Shown piece after piece: positions 9,672 through 18,524 of a DNA stretch of 64,000 nucleotides (positions are counted from its first letter, which is position 1; the number at the start of each line of letters is the position of its first letter). The stretch is from a candidate division WOR-3 bacterium (GTDB lineage: Bacteria > Hydrothermota > Tepidihabitantia > Tepidihabitantales > CAIPLT01). The stretch spans positions 62,001-126,000 of the forward strand of contig JBDRUV010000002.1 in NCBI GenBank assembly GCA_039801505.1. The letters are read 5' to 3'. The notes under the pieces were generated by a model. That model did not search any database, was not told the DNA's origin, and saw only the letters and a program-made list of their open reading frames with translations. The position numbers were made by a program, and so were the translations under genes.

Positions 9672-10832
9672 GTGAAAAAGCCGCTTCGAATTTGCATGGT
9701 TTCTGACACCTACTATCCTTATGTGGGGGGGATTCCTGAGCACATTTTTAATCTATCACGACAATTAAGAATTCGAGGACATACGGTTAAAATTCTTACA
9801 ACCAATTTTTCCCGACGCCTTTTTTATTTAGATAGTCCAATTCCTGACGAAGAATATGTCTATCGAATTGGCCGCGGACTTTTAATAAGTGCCAACAAGT
9901 CTTTTGCTCAAATACCGATTGGCTGGCGGCTTTCTGATAAGATCGAGAAATTTTTTCGGAAGGAAAATTTTGATATCGTCCACATTCACGGATCGCTTGC
10001 CCCCACCTTGCCAATTTTGGCGTTAAGACATTCACGGGCAATAAATTTAATTACCTACCACGCTGAGCATCCTAAGGATTATAAATATCTTTTGGCCTAT
10101 GAAGTTCTTTTACCATATCAACGGAAACTGCAAGGTCGTATCGCAGTGTCTGAACCGGCATATATTTCTAATATGCATATGTATTCCCGGGCGGATTGTC
10201 GGATTATTCCTAATGGCGTCGATACCAATACATTCAATCCCAATGTTCAACCTTTACCAATATATCAGGATAACCGACCCAAAATTTTGTTTCTTGGGCG
10301 AATTGAACCTCGTAAGGGACTGAAATATCTGCTGTTGGCATTTAGAAATGTCGTAAAAAAATTTCCTAATGCATTGTTAATTATCGTCGGTAAGGGGCTT
10401 TTGGGATATTCCTATCAACAATACATTACAAGTGAGATTAAAAACAATATTCATTTTGTTGGGCTTATTCCTAATCACATTAAACCCCAATATTATGCCA
10501 GTTGCGATGTTTTTTGCGCTCCCTCGGTCGGCCGAGAAAGTTTTGGGATTATTCTTCTAGAAGCAATGGCTACCGGTAAGCCGGTCGTGGCCTCAAATAT
10601 TAGCGGATATCGGACAATTATTGAAGACGGGGTTGATGGTTATCTGGCTCAACCTAAAGATCCCGAAGACATCGCGACGAAGATTATTAAGATTTTAGAG
10701 GACGCGGCATTGCGTAAAGAACTTGGTACAAGGGCTCGAGCGAAAGCACTTAGGTATTCTTGGGAAAAAGTTTCCGCACAGGTTGAGGAATATTACTATG
10801 AGTTAATTGCTCGATATAAGAGAAATATTTAA
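9672..10832 (+). CDS. GT4 family glycosyltransferase
   Basis: GT-B fold retaining glycosyltransferase, 386 residues, starting at GTG 9672. The N-terminal domain begins with CMVSDTYYPYVGGIPEHIF, typical of PimA/PimB-like mannosyl- or glucosyltransferases. The C-terminal nucleotide-sugar domain has FLGRIEPRKGLKYLL and the EX7E motif in GRESFGIILLEAMATGKPVV. The family acts on lipid or polysaccharide acceptors at the cytoplasmic membrane face. The donor and acceptor are not predictable. It is followed after 17 bases by an MFS transporter, suggesting an envelope-related operon. Confidence 0.9.
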   Translation: MKKPLRICMVSDTYYPYVGGIPEHIFNLSRQLRIRGHTVKILTTNFSRRLFYLDSPIPDEEYVYRIGRGLLISANKSFAQIPIGWRLSDKIEKFFRKENFDIVHIHGSLAPTLPILALRHSRAINLITYHAEHPKDYKYLLAYEVLLPYQRKLQGRIAVSEPAYISNMHMYSRADCRIIPNGVDTNTFNPNVQPLPIYQDNRPKILFLGRIEPRKGLKYLLLAFRNVVKKFPNALLIIVGKGLLGYSYQQYITSEIKNNIHFVGLIPNHIKPQYYASCDVFCAPSVGRESFGIILLEAMATGKPVVASNISGYRTIIEDGVDGYLAQPKDPEDIATKIIKILEDAALRKELGTRARAKALRYSWEKVSAQVEEYYYELIARYKRNI

Positions 10833-10849
10833 TAGCTATCAGGTGCTAG

Positions 10850-12265
10850 ATGTCTGAAGATTTATTGACCAAAGCAGATGGCAATATAGAGGTTTTTTCT
10901 GCTTATCGGTCGAGAAACGAATTTCTGTCGGTGCTAAAAATTAAGAATTTTATGGTGTTTAGTCTTTCTCAAGCGGTTTCCCTGTTTGGCGACAAGGTTG
11001 ATTATATGGCGCTTCTAGCGATGATTGCATACTTTTCAGAAAAACTAGGGTGGCAAAGCTCCCGAGCCCTTTCGTATCTTTCCATTGTCATTACCTTACC
11101 GACTATCCTTCTTGGACCGTTAGCTGGTGTATTTGTTGACCGCTGGAATCGACTGAAAGTACTTGTTTTCTGCGATTTAAGCCGGGCAATACTGGTGTCG
11201 ATGATTCCCTTGATAATTCTAAAAACTACCTCTCTTTACTTGGTCTATATAATCACATTTTTAGTGTTTCTCTTTGGGCTATTTTTTAATACCGCCAGGC
11301 TAGCAATAATTCCTAATTTAGTAGCTCGCCGTCGATTACTTTCAGCTAATGCTTTTATTAATTTTATTGGACGAGTCGCTACATTTATAGGGGTTCTGGT
11401 CGGTGGTCTAGTCGTAGACTGGCAAATATGGCACAAATTAGGCATTAAACCCGCCTGGGCGGCCGGATTTTACTTAGACGGCATTTCTTATTTAATTTCC
11501 GTCCTAGCTTTGTTATTTATCTGGACTAGAACCTCGTTTGGAGAAAGAATAACCCAATCAGCTATGAATAAAGAGTTGATTCAGGCTCAACCTGATTCTC
11601 AGATTATTACAGCTGCGCAATCAGCCAGTAAAAGGTTCTTACAAGAAATTACATTTGCTGTCCAATTTGTTCGAGAAAATCTGCTTGTCTTCTATGTATT
11701 TATAACGATTATTATCCTCGTACTATTGGGGGCTGCGACATTTATTCTCTTAATTCCCTATATTCAAGCACCTACGGTTAAAATGGGTCTCGGATGGGGT
11801 ACCAAGGGCGTAAGTCTAGTAGTTGCGGCTGGGGCTGTAGGATTAGTTTTAAGCTCTGTGGGGTATGGAATAATTGGGCATCGCATTAACAAATATACCT
11901 TATTGCCAGTAAGTTTAATAATTATTGCGCTTATTATTGTAATTTTGCCGTTTATAAATAAATTTCTAATTATGACCTTTTTGGCTTTTTTATTAGGACT
12001 TCTCGTTTCTCCGATCTTTATTGCCCAGGATACTATTATCCAAGAGATTGTGCCTTCAGAAATTCGCGGGCGAATATTCTCGGGTCGAGAGTGGATTTTA
12101 CACGTCTCATTTGCGATATGTGCCCTCTTGATTGGAGAACTTTCTAATTTTCTTTCCCGCAAGGTGCTCTTACTTATTATTAGCACAATTGCCATAATTT
12201 TTAGTAGTTTGCTTTTGACAATTTTAAAAAGAAAATCTAATTACAAAATTAGCTTAAGGAGCTAA
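10850..12265 (+). CDS. Major facilitator superfamily transporter
   Basis: Integral membrane protein of 471 residues with about 12 hydrophobic segments. The first is near residues 33-60 (FSLSQAVSLFGDKVDYMALL). An MFS loop 2-3 signature GPLAGVFVDRWNRLKVL precedes the next helices, and a second half begins near residue 280 after a hydrophilic central loop (about 228-265). It resembles the drug:H+ antiporter DHA3/MFS_3 type, which includes macrolide exporters; the substrate is unknown. The next gene, yjbQ, starts one base after its stop. Confidence 0.85.
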   Translation: MSEDLLTKADGNIEVFSAYRSRNEFLSVLKIKNFMVFSLSQAVSLFGDKVDYMALLAMIAYFSEKLGWQSSRALSYLSIVITLPTILLGPLAGVFVDRWNRLKVLVFCDLSRAILVSMIPLIILKTTSLYLVYIITFLVFLFGLFFNTARLAIIPNLVARRRLLSANAFINFIGRVATFIGVLVGGLVVDWQIWHKLGIKPAWAAGFYLDGISYLISVLALLFIWTRTSFGERITQSAMNKELIQAQPDSQIITAAQSASKRFLQEITFAVQFVRENLLVFYVFITIIILVLLGAATFILLIPYIQAPTVKMGLGWGTKGVSLVVAAGAVGLVLSSVGYGIIGHRINKYTLLPVSLIIIALIIVILPFINKFLIMTFLAFLLGLLVSPIFIAQDTIIQEIVPSEIRGRIFSGREWILHVSFAICALLIGELSNFLSRKVLLLIISTIAIIFSSLLLTILKRKSNYKISLRS

Positions 12266-12266
12266 C

Positions 12267-12674
12267 ATGTATTGGGTAATAGAAGTCAAAACCACCCAAA
12301 GAATTGAGATGGTCGATATTTCAGATCGACTTTTTGAATTAATTAAGAAAAACAAAATAACCTCAGGTATTTTGGCGCTCTTCTGTCCTCATACCACCTG
12401 TGCACTTACGATTAACGAAAATTACGATCCAACGGTTAAACAGGATATTCTGAACGCACTTTCTAGGCACTTTCCTCACAATTATCATTATGCTCACACC
12501 GAAGGTAATGCTGATGCCCATATAAAGACCTCAATCATCGGCAGTTCAGCAACCTTGTTTGTTGAGGATGGCAAACTGATCTTAGGGACTTGGCAGGGTG
12601 TTTTTCTTTGTGAATTTGACGGCCCACGCACAAGAAAAGTCCTGGTAAAAGTTATACCAGATGAGAATATCTAA
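12267..12674 (+). CDS. yjbQ: YjbQ family protein (UPF0047; thiamine phosphate synthase-like)
   Basis: Small conserved protein of 135 residues, the usual family length. Signature segments are FCPHTTCALTINEN (about 39-52), HTEGNADAHIKTSIIGSS (about 76-93) and LGTWQGVFLCEFDGPR. The histidines and glutamate sit where the family's metal-binding trimer needs them. E. coli YjbQ has weak thiamine phosphate synthase activity; the physiological role is unsettled. AGGAG lies just upstream, inside the end of the MFS gene. Confidence 0.9.
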   Translation: MYWVIEVKTTQRIEMVDISDRLFELIKKNKITSGILALFCPHTTCALTINENYDPTVKQDILNALSRHFPHNYHYAHTEGNADAHIKTSIIGSSATLFVEDGKLILGTWQGVFLCEFDGPRTRKVLVKVIPDENI

Positions 12675-13083
12675 AATTATAACATTATAATGATAAAAAA
12701 ACTTAATGGCCCAGCGCAAAACCTTCTGAGGCGAATTCGGCTGCGGTTCCGGAGATTAAAACTTTTAGCTAATCTTAAGTTCTTACCGTACCCCCTACGG
12801 TCCGGAGACCGTCCTCCGGGTGACCTTCAATAAAACATGATAGTGGTTCAGGGTTTTATACGACATCGAGATGGGAGTTTAATTAAGCATTTAAACTTGC
12901 TTGGCGTCCTTCAGGATAAGCTCGTTTTTCTTAGGTTAGACTCCTTTCCAACGGTTTTGGGGGTCACCTATAAGTTTGGGACTGGTCACCTCCTACATTC
13001 TTTACCGGTCAAAACCCTGAAATATTGGCGTGTAATCAGCCAAATAGCCCTACAGATGCTTGAACGGTTTATAAATGTTAAAC
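12675..13083. other. Intergenic region with GC-rich hairpins and an 11-bp inverted repeat
   Basis: About 410 bases without a convincing gene. It contains two adjacent GC-rich hairpins (12785-12819), a direct repeat GGTCACC (twice between 12960 and 13000) and an 11-bp inverted repeat TTCAGGGTTTT (12847-12857)/AAAACCCTGAA (13011-13021). A 47-codon Arg-rich reading frame (12690-12833) and a 95-codon frame (12837-13124) exist but lack ribosome sites and protein-like composition. A structured RNA or a decayed element is possible. Confidence 0.4.
12785..12819. repeat. Paired GC-rich hairpins (intergenic palindromic element, copy 1)
   Basis: ACCGTA-CCCCC-TACGGT (12785-12801) is followed directly by CCGGAG-ACCGTC-CTCCGG (12802-12819), two perfect stems in AT-rich surroundings. 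The ACCGT/ACGGT core recurs at 33989-34022 and 46599-46626, suggesting a dispersed REP-like family. Confidence 0.5.
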
Positions 13084-13112
13084 TTGACGAAATAAGTTTT
13101 ATTGGTTATATT
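13084..13112 (+). promoter_or_regulatory. Promoter of fabH-por operon, giving a leaderless mRNA
   Basis: TTGACG (13084-13089), 17 bases, TATATT (13107-13112). Only eight bases separate the -10 box from the GTG start at 13121, so transcription would begin at or within two bases of the start codon. No Shine-Dalgarno sequence is present. Confidence 0.6.
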
Positions 13113-13120
13113 ATTAAACT

Positions 13121-14101
13121 GTGAAAAAGTTAAAAATCGTTGGATTAGGCGCAGAGCTTCCCAAGCGTATCCTGACTAATTTTGATTTAGAAAAAATGGT
13201 TGACACTAGCGATGAATGGATTACCGAGCGCACCGGAATCAAAGAGCGGCGGATTGCTGATCCGGATGTGGCCACATCTGATTTAGTGGTAGAAGCAACT
13301 AAAGAAGCCCTAAAACAGGCCGGTCTTAAGCCCTCAGATCTTGATACAATAATTGTTGGCACCTCAACCCCGGATACTGTTTATCCTTCAACCGCCTGTT
13401 GGGTCGAAAAAGCCCTCGGGCTTTCTGGGCCAGTGGCATTTGATGTCAATGCTGGATGTTGCGGCTTTCTTTATGCCCTCGAGATTGCAGCCAATTTAAT
13501 TGCTGGGGGCCGGGCCAAAAAAGTCCTAGTGGCTGGAGCCGAGGTTATGTCAAAGGTAGTTAACTGGGAAGATCGACGGACTTGTGTCCTTTTTGGCGAC
13601 GGCGCCGGGGTCTGTATTGTGGTACCTACGGATGAGGAACGGGGAATTGTTACATCCAATTGGGGTTCGGACGGAACATTAGCCGAGCTTCTTTATCAAC
13701 CGGCTGGCGGCACAAGAATGCCGGCAACTAAAGAAACTGTGGAGAAAAAACTTCATACGGTTCATATGGTTGGTAATGAAGTTTTTAAGAATGCCGTACG
13801 CGAAATGGAAAACGCCACACTTCAGGCCTTAGCTGATGCTAAGCTCTCCAGTGCTGATATTGATTTATTTATACCACACCAAGCGAATTATCGGATTATT
13901 GATGCGACGATTAAACGCACTAATATTCCATTAGAAAAAACTTATTTAGTAATTCACAAATATGGTAATATGTCTGCAGCAACAATTCCGGTAGCCTTAC
14001 ACGATGCCTATTATGAGGGCCGGATAAAGGATAATAATTATATCCTGTTTGCGGCCTTTGGAGCCGGCTTTACCTGGGCCGCAATGATTTTAAAATGGTA
14101 A
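13121..14101 (+). CDS. fabH: Beta-ketoacyl-ACP synthase III
   Basis: FabH condenses acetyl-CoA (or another acyl-CoA primer) with malonyl-ACP to start fatty acid synthesis. The 326-residue thiolase-fold protein has the nucleophile Cys113 in DVNAGCCGFLYAL. The His of IPHQANYRIIDA and Asn of HKYGNMSAATIPVAL complete the Cys-His-Asn triad. The N-terminal TSDEWITERTGIKERR is a family hallmark. The GTG start sits at a likely leaderless promoter. The gene is 15 bases ahead of the pyruvate oxidoreductase genes, which make acetyl-CoA, a sensible substrate link. Confidence 0.95.
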   Translation: MKKLKIVGLGAELPKRILTNFDLEKMVDTSDEWITERTGIKERRIADPDVATSDLVVEATKEALKQAGLKPSDLDTIIVGTSTPDTVYPSTACWVEKALGLSGPVAFDVNAGCCGFLYALEIAANLIAGGRAKKVLVAGAEVMSKVVNWEDRRTCVLFGDGAGVCIVVPTDEERGIVTSNWGSDGTLAELLYQPAGGTRMPATKETVEKKLHTVHMVGNEVFKNAVREMENATLQALADAKLSSADIDLFIPHQANYRIIDATIKRTNIPLEKTYLVIHKYGNMSAATIPVALHDAYYEGRIKDNNYILFAAFGAGFTWAAMILKW

Positions 14102-14116
14102 GAAAGAGTAGGGCGT

Positions 14117-14686
14117 ATGAAAGAAATTAGATTTCACGGGCGAGGTGGTCAAGGTGCGGTTATCGCCTCAGAGATTTTGGCCACAGCCCTTTTTGCCGAT
14201 GGAAAATATGTGCAAACCTTTCCTGAGTTTGGCGTAGAACGACGTGGTGCTCCGGTCCAGGCTTTTTTGCGATTTGATACCAAACCAATTTTACTACGAT
14301 GTAAGGTTTACACCCCGGATGATATTGTGGTGCTTGACCCGATGCTTGTGCGGACCGTAAATATTACCCAAGGGCTCAAACCTAATGGTTGGATTTTATT
14401 AAATTATCCAGACAATTTAAATATTCATAAAACAATCGAAGCGCACCCTGAGTTGAAAAATTATCGAATAGCCACGGTCGATGCTACGCGGATTGCTATA
14501 AAATATCGACTAGGACCCAAAACTGCACCGATTGTCAATACCGCAATTTTAGGAGCCTTCGTTCGGCTTACTAATTATGTAACTTTAGAACAGATTATCG
14601 AGGGAATTAAAGAATATGTTCCAGTAAAGATCGAAGAAAACATTGAAGCTACAAAGGAAGCTTATGAAATGGTTAGAGAAATATAA
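14117..14686 (+). CDS. porG: Pyruvate (2-oxoacid):ferredoxin oxidoreductase, gamma subunit
   Basis: Gamma subunit of the thiamine-diphosphate enzyme that interconverts pyruvate + CoA with acetyl-CoA + CO2 + reduced ferredoxin. The 189 residues open with the family signature RFHGRGGQGAVIASEILA, followed by TFPEFGVERRGAPVQAFLRF. The C-terminal part has NTAILGAFVRLTNYV. It is the first por gene; the next overlaps its end by 23 bases. The oxoacid specificity (pyruvate rather than another 2-oxoacid) is inferred from the overall subunit type. Confidence 0.93.
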   Translation: MKEIRFHGRGGQGAVIASEILATALFADGKYVQTFPEFGVERRGAPVQAFLRFDTKPILLRCKVYTPDDIVVLDPMLVRTVNITQGLKPNGWILLNYPDNLNIHKTIEAHPELKNYRIATVDATRIAIKYRLGPKTAPIVNTAILGAFVRLTNYVTLEQIIEGIKEYVPVKIEENIEATKEAYEMVREI

Positions 14687-16397
14687 AGTTAACTATCCCA
14701 GCTTAAATAAAGAGGCCGATTATCCTGAATGGGCGATTTCCCTTACCAGCACCTTACTTAATCGCACCGGTTCCTGGCGGACTTTTCGGCCAATTTATGA
14801 AAATAAAACCCCACCCTGCAATTATCGCTGTCCGGTACATGAAAAAATTCCCATATATTGCGATTACCTAAAACGCGGCTTAATAAAGGAAGCTTATCTG
14901 ACGATTATTGAAAACAATCCGTTTCCAGCAATTACAGGCCGGGTTTGCTATCACCCATGCGAACAAGAATGTAATCGCAAAGACTATGATGAGAGCGTAT
15001 CAATTCATAATATTGAGCGCTATATCGGCGATTGGGGACTCAGTGAAGTCTCGGGTAAAGATTTACGGGGTGTATTCTTAAAAAATTCTAAAAAACCCCA
15101 ACATAAATTAAAGATCGCCATTGTTGGATCGGGTCCAGCCGGAATGAGTGCCGCATTTTATCTGGCGTGTTACGGTCATGATGTGACAATTTACGAAAAA
15201 CAACCGAAATTAGGTGGACTACTTCGTTATGGTATTCCCGCTTATCGTTTGCCCAAAAAGGTATTAGATAACGAATTAAATAAATTGACATCGCTCGGAA
15301 TTAAGTTCCAGACAAAAACGAGTCTCGGTAAAGATTTTACTTTGACAATGCTTAAAGCAAATTTTGATTACGTAGTAATAGCATACGGTGCCCATAAAAA
15401 TCGACCATTAGGTGTTCCCGGCGATGATGCCGTGGGCATTTTTTCGGGTCTAGAATTTTTAGCCCAAGTAAATAGCGGCAAAAAACCCAAATTAGGCCGA
15501 AGGGTTGTAATAATTGGCGGTGGCAATACCGCAATTGATGCAGCACGGGTAGCCTTAAGACTAAAGCGAAAGCCTGTTATTTTATATCGACGCAGTCGTA
15601 ACGAAATGCCCGCTAATCCCCAAGAAGTAAGTGATTGCGAAAAAGAAGGAGTAAAAATTGAATTCCTCGTAGCACCGGTGAAAGTGATTACTAATAAGAA
15701 AAGAAAAGTTGTTGGTCTTGAAGTTGTTAAAATGAAATTGGGGAAGCCGGATGCTTCAGGGAGAAGAAAACCAGTGCCAATTCCTAATTCTAATTATATT
15801 GTAAGTTGTGATACAATAATTACGGCAATTGGCGAACAGGTTGACCTAAGTATTATTCCTAATGAACTTGAAAAAACTTCATGGGGAATTAAAACCGATG
15901 AGCACGGACAAACCAACTTAGAAACCGTCTATGCCATTGGTGATTGCGTGACTGGGCCAAAAACAGTTACCGAAGCGATCGCGATGGGACGTCAAGCAGC
16001 AATGAGTATTATGAATATAAAAGAAGAATCTACATGGAGCCCATATGTGGTAAAAATTTCAGACCTTAATCTAAACTATTTTAACCTAATACCTCAAACA
16101 AAAAATCGGGAACTACCAGCGGCTGTAAGAAAAGAAAGTTTTAAAGAAATTCATTTGGGATTTTCAGAGAATGATGCAATTAAGGAAGCCGAGCGGTGTT
16201 TTTCTTGTGGTATATGCAATAAATGTGATAATTGCTATGTCTTTTGCCCGGATCTTTCGGTGCTTAAGGATAATGATAACTATAAGTTTGATTACGATTT
16301 CTGTAAAGGCTGCGGGGTTTGCGCCTACGAGTGCCCTCGCAAAGCGATAACCATAGTTGAAGATAGTCAAATAATCGAAGAAAACGATAAGGAGTAA
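14664..16397 (+). CDS. GltD-like FAD/NAD(P)H oxidoreductase fused to PorD-type 2[4Fe-4S] ferredoxin
   Basis: A 577-residue fusion starting at ATG 14664. Residues about 45-130 form a GltD-type N-terminal iron-sulfur region (CNYRCPVHEKIPIYCDYL, GRVCYHPCEQECNR). Then comes the FAD domain with VGSGPAGMSAAFYLACYG and LGGLLRYGIPAYRLPKKV, and an NAD(P)H site with IIGGGNTAIDAARVALRL and RRSRNEMPA. The second FAD motif is YAIGDCVTGPKTVTEAI. The last 65 residues are a PorD ferredoxin with two cysteine clusters (CFSCGICNKCDNCYVFCP and CKGCGVCAYECP). The protein probably links NAD(P)H to the iron-sulfur chain of pyruvate oxidoreductase. An upstream in-frame TTG at 14643 is a less likely start. Confidence 0.9.
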   Translation: MKWLEKYKVNYPSLNKEADYPEWAISLTSTLLNRTGSWRTFRPIYENKTPPCNYRCPVHEKIPIYCDYLKRGLIKEAYLTIIENNPFPAITGRVCYHPCEQECNRKDYDESVSIHNIERYIGDWGLSEVSGKDLRGVFLKNSKKPQHKLKIAIVGSGPAGMSAAFYLACYGHDVTIYEKQPKLGGLLRYGIPAYRLPKKVLDNELNKLTSLGIKFQTKTSLGKDFTLTMLKANFDYVVIAYGAHKNRPLGVPGDDAVGIFSGLEFLAQVNSGKKPKLGRRVVIIGGGNTAIDAARVALRLKRKPVILYRRSRNEMPANPQEVSDCEKEGVKIEFLVAPVKVITNKKRKVVGLEVVKMKLGKPDASGRRKPVPIPNSNYIVSCDTIITAIGEQVDLSIIPNELEKTSWGIKTDEHGQTNLETVYAIGDCVTGPKTVTEAIAMGRQAAMSIMNIKEESTWSPYVVKISDLNLNYFNLIPQTKNRELPAAVRKESFKEIHLGFSENDAIKEAERCFSCGICNKCDNCYVFCPDLSVLKDNDNYKFDYDFCKGCGVCAYECPRKAITIVEDSQIIEENDKE

Positions 16398-16401
16398 AGC
16401 C

Positions 16402-17556
16402 GTGAAAAAAGTCGTTACTGGAAATCATGCAGTTAGTTTCGGAGTAAAATTAGCCAGAGCCCAAGTAATTGCGGCGTATCCAATTACACCCCAGACCCAG
16501 GTCGTTGAACTTCTATCAGAATTTTGCGCGAGTGGCAAACTTAATGCCAAATTTATTAAAGTCGAATCCGAACATTCAGCAATGGCTGCATGTATATCAG
16601 CATCGGCTAGCGGAGCTCGAGCTTTTACTGCAACCTCGGCTCACGGACTAGCTTTAATGCACGAAATGCTACACTGGGCCGTTGGTGCTCGAACCCCAGT
16701 TGTGATGGCTAACATTAATCGGGCCATGGGCCCTGGCTGGTCAGTATGGACAGATCAAAATGATTCCTTATCGCAGCGCGATGTTGGTTGGATTCAGATT
16801 TATTGCGAGTCTAATCAAGAGGTTTTAGATACCACGATTCAAGCATTTAAGATTGCCGAACGGGTATTATTGCCGGTAATGTTGGTTCTCGATGCGTTTG
16901 TCTTGTCTCATACATCTGAACCAGTCGATATTCCGGAGCAAGAACTTGTCGATGAATTTTTACCGCCATATAATTTAAAAACAAAATTAGATATTAACAA
17001 CCCTCGAGCTTATGGTGGACTTACCAACCCGGATCATTATTACGAACTTAGATATAAAATTCAAAAAGCCCATAACGAAGCTTTGGTGGTGATAAAAGAA
17101 GTCTGCGACGAGTATCAGAGATACTTTGGCCGTCAATATGGTTTAGTAGAAGCATATCGTTGTGAGGATGCTAAAGTGATTCTTGTGACTTCCGGAACAA
17201 TTACTTCCACAGCCCGATTAGTAATTGATGAGATGCGGGAAGAAGGACGAAAAGTTGGATTATTAAAATATCGCGTTTTTCGACCAACCCCTCGAGAACT
17301 TTTACGCGACATTCTTTATCGAGCCCAGAAAATTTGTGTGATTGACCGTAATCTCTCTTTCGGTCATGGGGGGATTTTCGCTCAAGAGATAAAATCTGTG
17401 TTGTATGGGCTACCGGCCGCACCACCGGTTTATTCATTTGTTATTGGCTTGGGTGGGCGAGATGTTACCCCAAAAGACATACGAGAAATGATTGAATACA
17501 CTTATAAAGAAGAAATACCGACTGAATCTATAATCTATCGAGGAGTTAGATTATGA
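16402..17556 (+). CDS. porA: Pyruvate:ferredoxin oxidoreductase, alpha subunit
   Basis: Alpha subunit (384 residues) carrying the pyrimidine-side domain of the thiamine-diphosphate site and a transketolase C-terminal-like domain. Family motifs are AYPITPQTQVVELLSEF, KVESEHSAMAACISAS, SAHGLALMHEMLHWA and NINRAMGPGWSVWTDQND. The C-terminal half has VTSGTITSTARLVIDEMR and LLKYRVFRPTPRE. An AAGGAG ribosome site precedes GTG 16402. The stop overlaps the porB start (ATGA). Confidence 0.95.
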   Translation: MKKVVTGNHAVSFGVKLARAQVIAAYPITPQTQVVELLSEFCASGKLNAKFIKVESEHSAMAACISASASGARAFTATSAHGLALMHEMLHWAVGARTPVVMANINRAMGPGWSVWTDQNDSLSQRDVGWIQIYCESNQEVLDTTIQAFKIAERVLLPVMLVLDAFVLSHTSEPVDIPEQELVDEFLPPYNLKTKLDINNPRAYGGLTNPDHYYELRYKIQKAHNEALVVIKEVCDEYQRYFGRQYGLVEAYRCEDAKVILVTSGTITSTARLVIDEMREEGRKVGLLKYRVFRPTPRELLRDILYRAQKICVIDRNLSFGHGGIFAQEIKSVLYGLPAAPPVYSFVIGLGGRDVTPKDIREMIEYTYKEEIPTESIIYRGVRL

Positions 17557-18458
17557 CAACAAAGACGCAGATTAAAAATTTTGTAATTCCTGAAAAGGAA
17601 TACATGTATCCCGGCCATGTTGCCTGCCCAGGTTGCGGTGGGGTTTTGGCGATGCGGTTGGCACTTAAAGCGTTAGGCAACAAGACTATTGTAGTAATTC
17701 CGGCTTGCTGCTGGACGATTATTGATGGGCCATTTCCGATGCATTCCCTTCATGTCCCAGTGTATCACACTGCATTTGAAACAGCAGCGATTGCAGCGGC
17801 GGGAATAAAAACGGCGTTAGAAATTCAAGGCCAAAAAGACATAACTGTTTTGGCATGGGCTGGGGATGGTGGCACACTTGACATTGGTATTCAGGCCCTA
17901 TCAGGCGCGGCCGAAAGAAATGATGATATTATTTATGCCTGTTATGATAACGAAGCATACATGAACACTGGAATTCAAAGATCTTCAGCAACACCTAAAG
18001 GTGCGTGGACTACTACAACACCGGTAGGTAATCCTAAGGGTGAACCCAAAAAAAATATCGCTGAGATTATGATTGCACATCGCGTTCCTTATGTAGCTAC
18101 TGCAACATTAGCTTATCCGGAAGATTTGGTTAATAAATTTCGGAAAGCCCAACAAATAAAAGGCACAAAATTTATACATATTTTTGCTCCGTGTCCAACC
18201 GGTTGGAAAATGGCTCCAGAATTGATGATTACAATATGTCGTCTTGCGGTACTAACGAATGTATTTCCGTTATACGAATGTGAAAACGGAATTAAATATA
18301 CAATAAATGTAGTGCCTTCAAAACCTTTGCCGGTAGCAGAATATTTGAAACTCCAAGGACGATTTAGTCATCTTCAGGAAAGCGACATTGAACAAATCCA
18401 GAAAATGGTTGATTTTGAATTTAATTTTTTATTAAAAAAAGCTCAACTTTTAGTATAA
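17553..18458 (+). CDS. porB: Pyruvate:ferredoxin oxidoreductase, beta subunit
   Basis: Beta subunit (301 residues) that binds the thiamine diphosphate and a proximal [4Fe-4S] cluster. Cysteines occur in HVACPGCGGVLAMRL and IPACCWTI. The TPP motif is AWAGDGGTLDIGIQAL followed by ACYDNEAYMNTGIQRSS. A conserved FAPCPTGW occurs near residue 210 and supplies a further cysteine. Together with the alpha, gamma and fused delta subunits this makes a complete heterotetrameric enzyme, usable for pyruvate oxidation or reductive CO2 fixation. Confidence 0.95.
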   Translation: MTTKTQIKNFVIPEKEYMYPGHVACPGCGGVLAMRLALKALGNKTIVVIPACCWTIIDGPFPMHSLHVPVYHTAFETAAIAAAGIKTALEIQGQKDITVLAWAGDGGTLDIGIQALSGAAERNDDIIYACYDNEAYMNTGIQRSSATPKGAWTTTTPVGNPKGEPKKNIAEIMIAHRVPYVATATLAYPEDLVNKFRKAQQIKGTKFIHIFAPCPTGWKMAPELMITICRLAVLTNVFPLYECENGIKYTINVVPSKPLPVAEYLKLQGRFSHLQESDIEQIQKMVDFEFNFLLKKAQLLV

Positions 18459-18524
18459 ATATTCGAAAAATCTAACAAAAATACCAGCTTTGTAAACAAT
18501 TATGATAAATCGATTATAGGTGAG

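Noticed and set aside
12690-12833. 47-codon Arg-rich open frame starting at ATG 12690
   Set aside because: No ribosome site, and its second half consists of the paired hairpins, whose relatives elsewhere are non-coding.
12837-13124. 95-codon open frame upstream of fabH
   Set aside because: No ribosome site, composition not protein-like, and it runs over the fabH promoter and its start.
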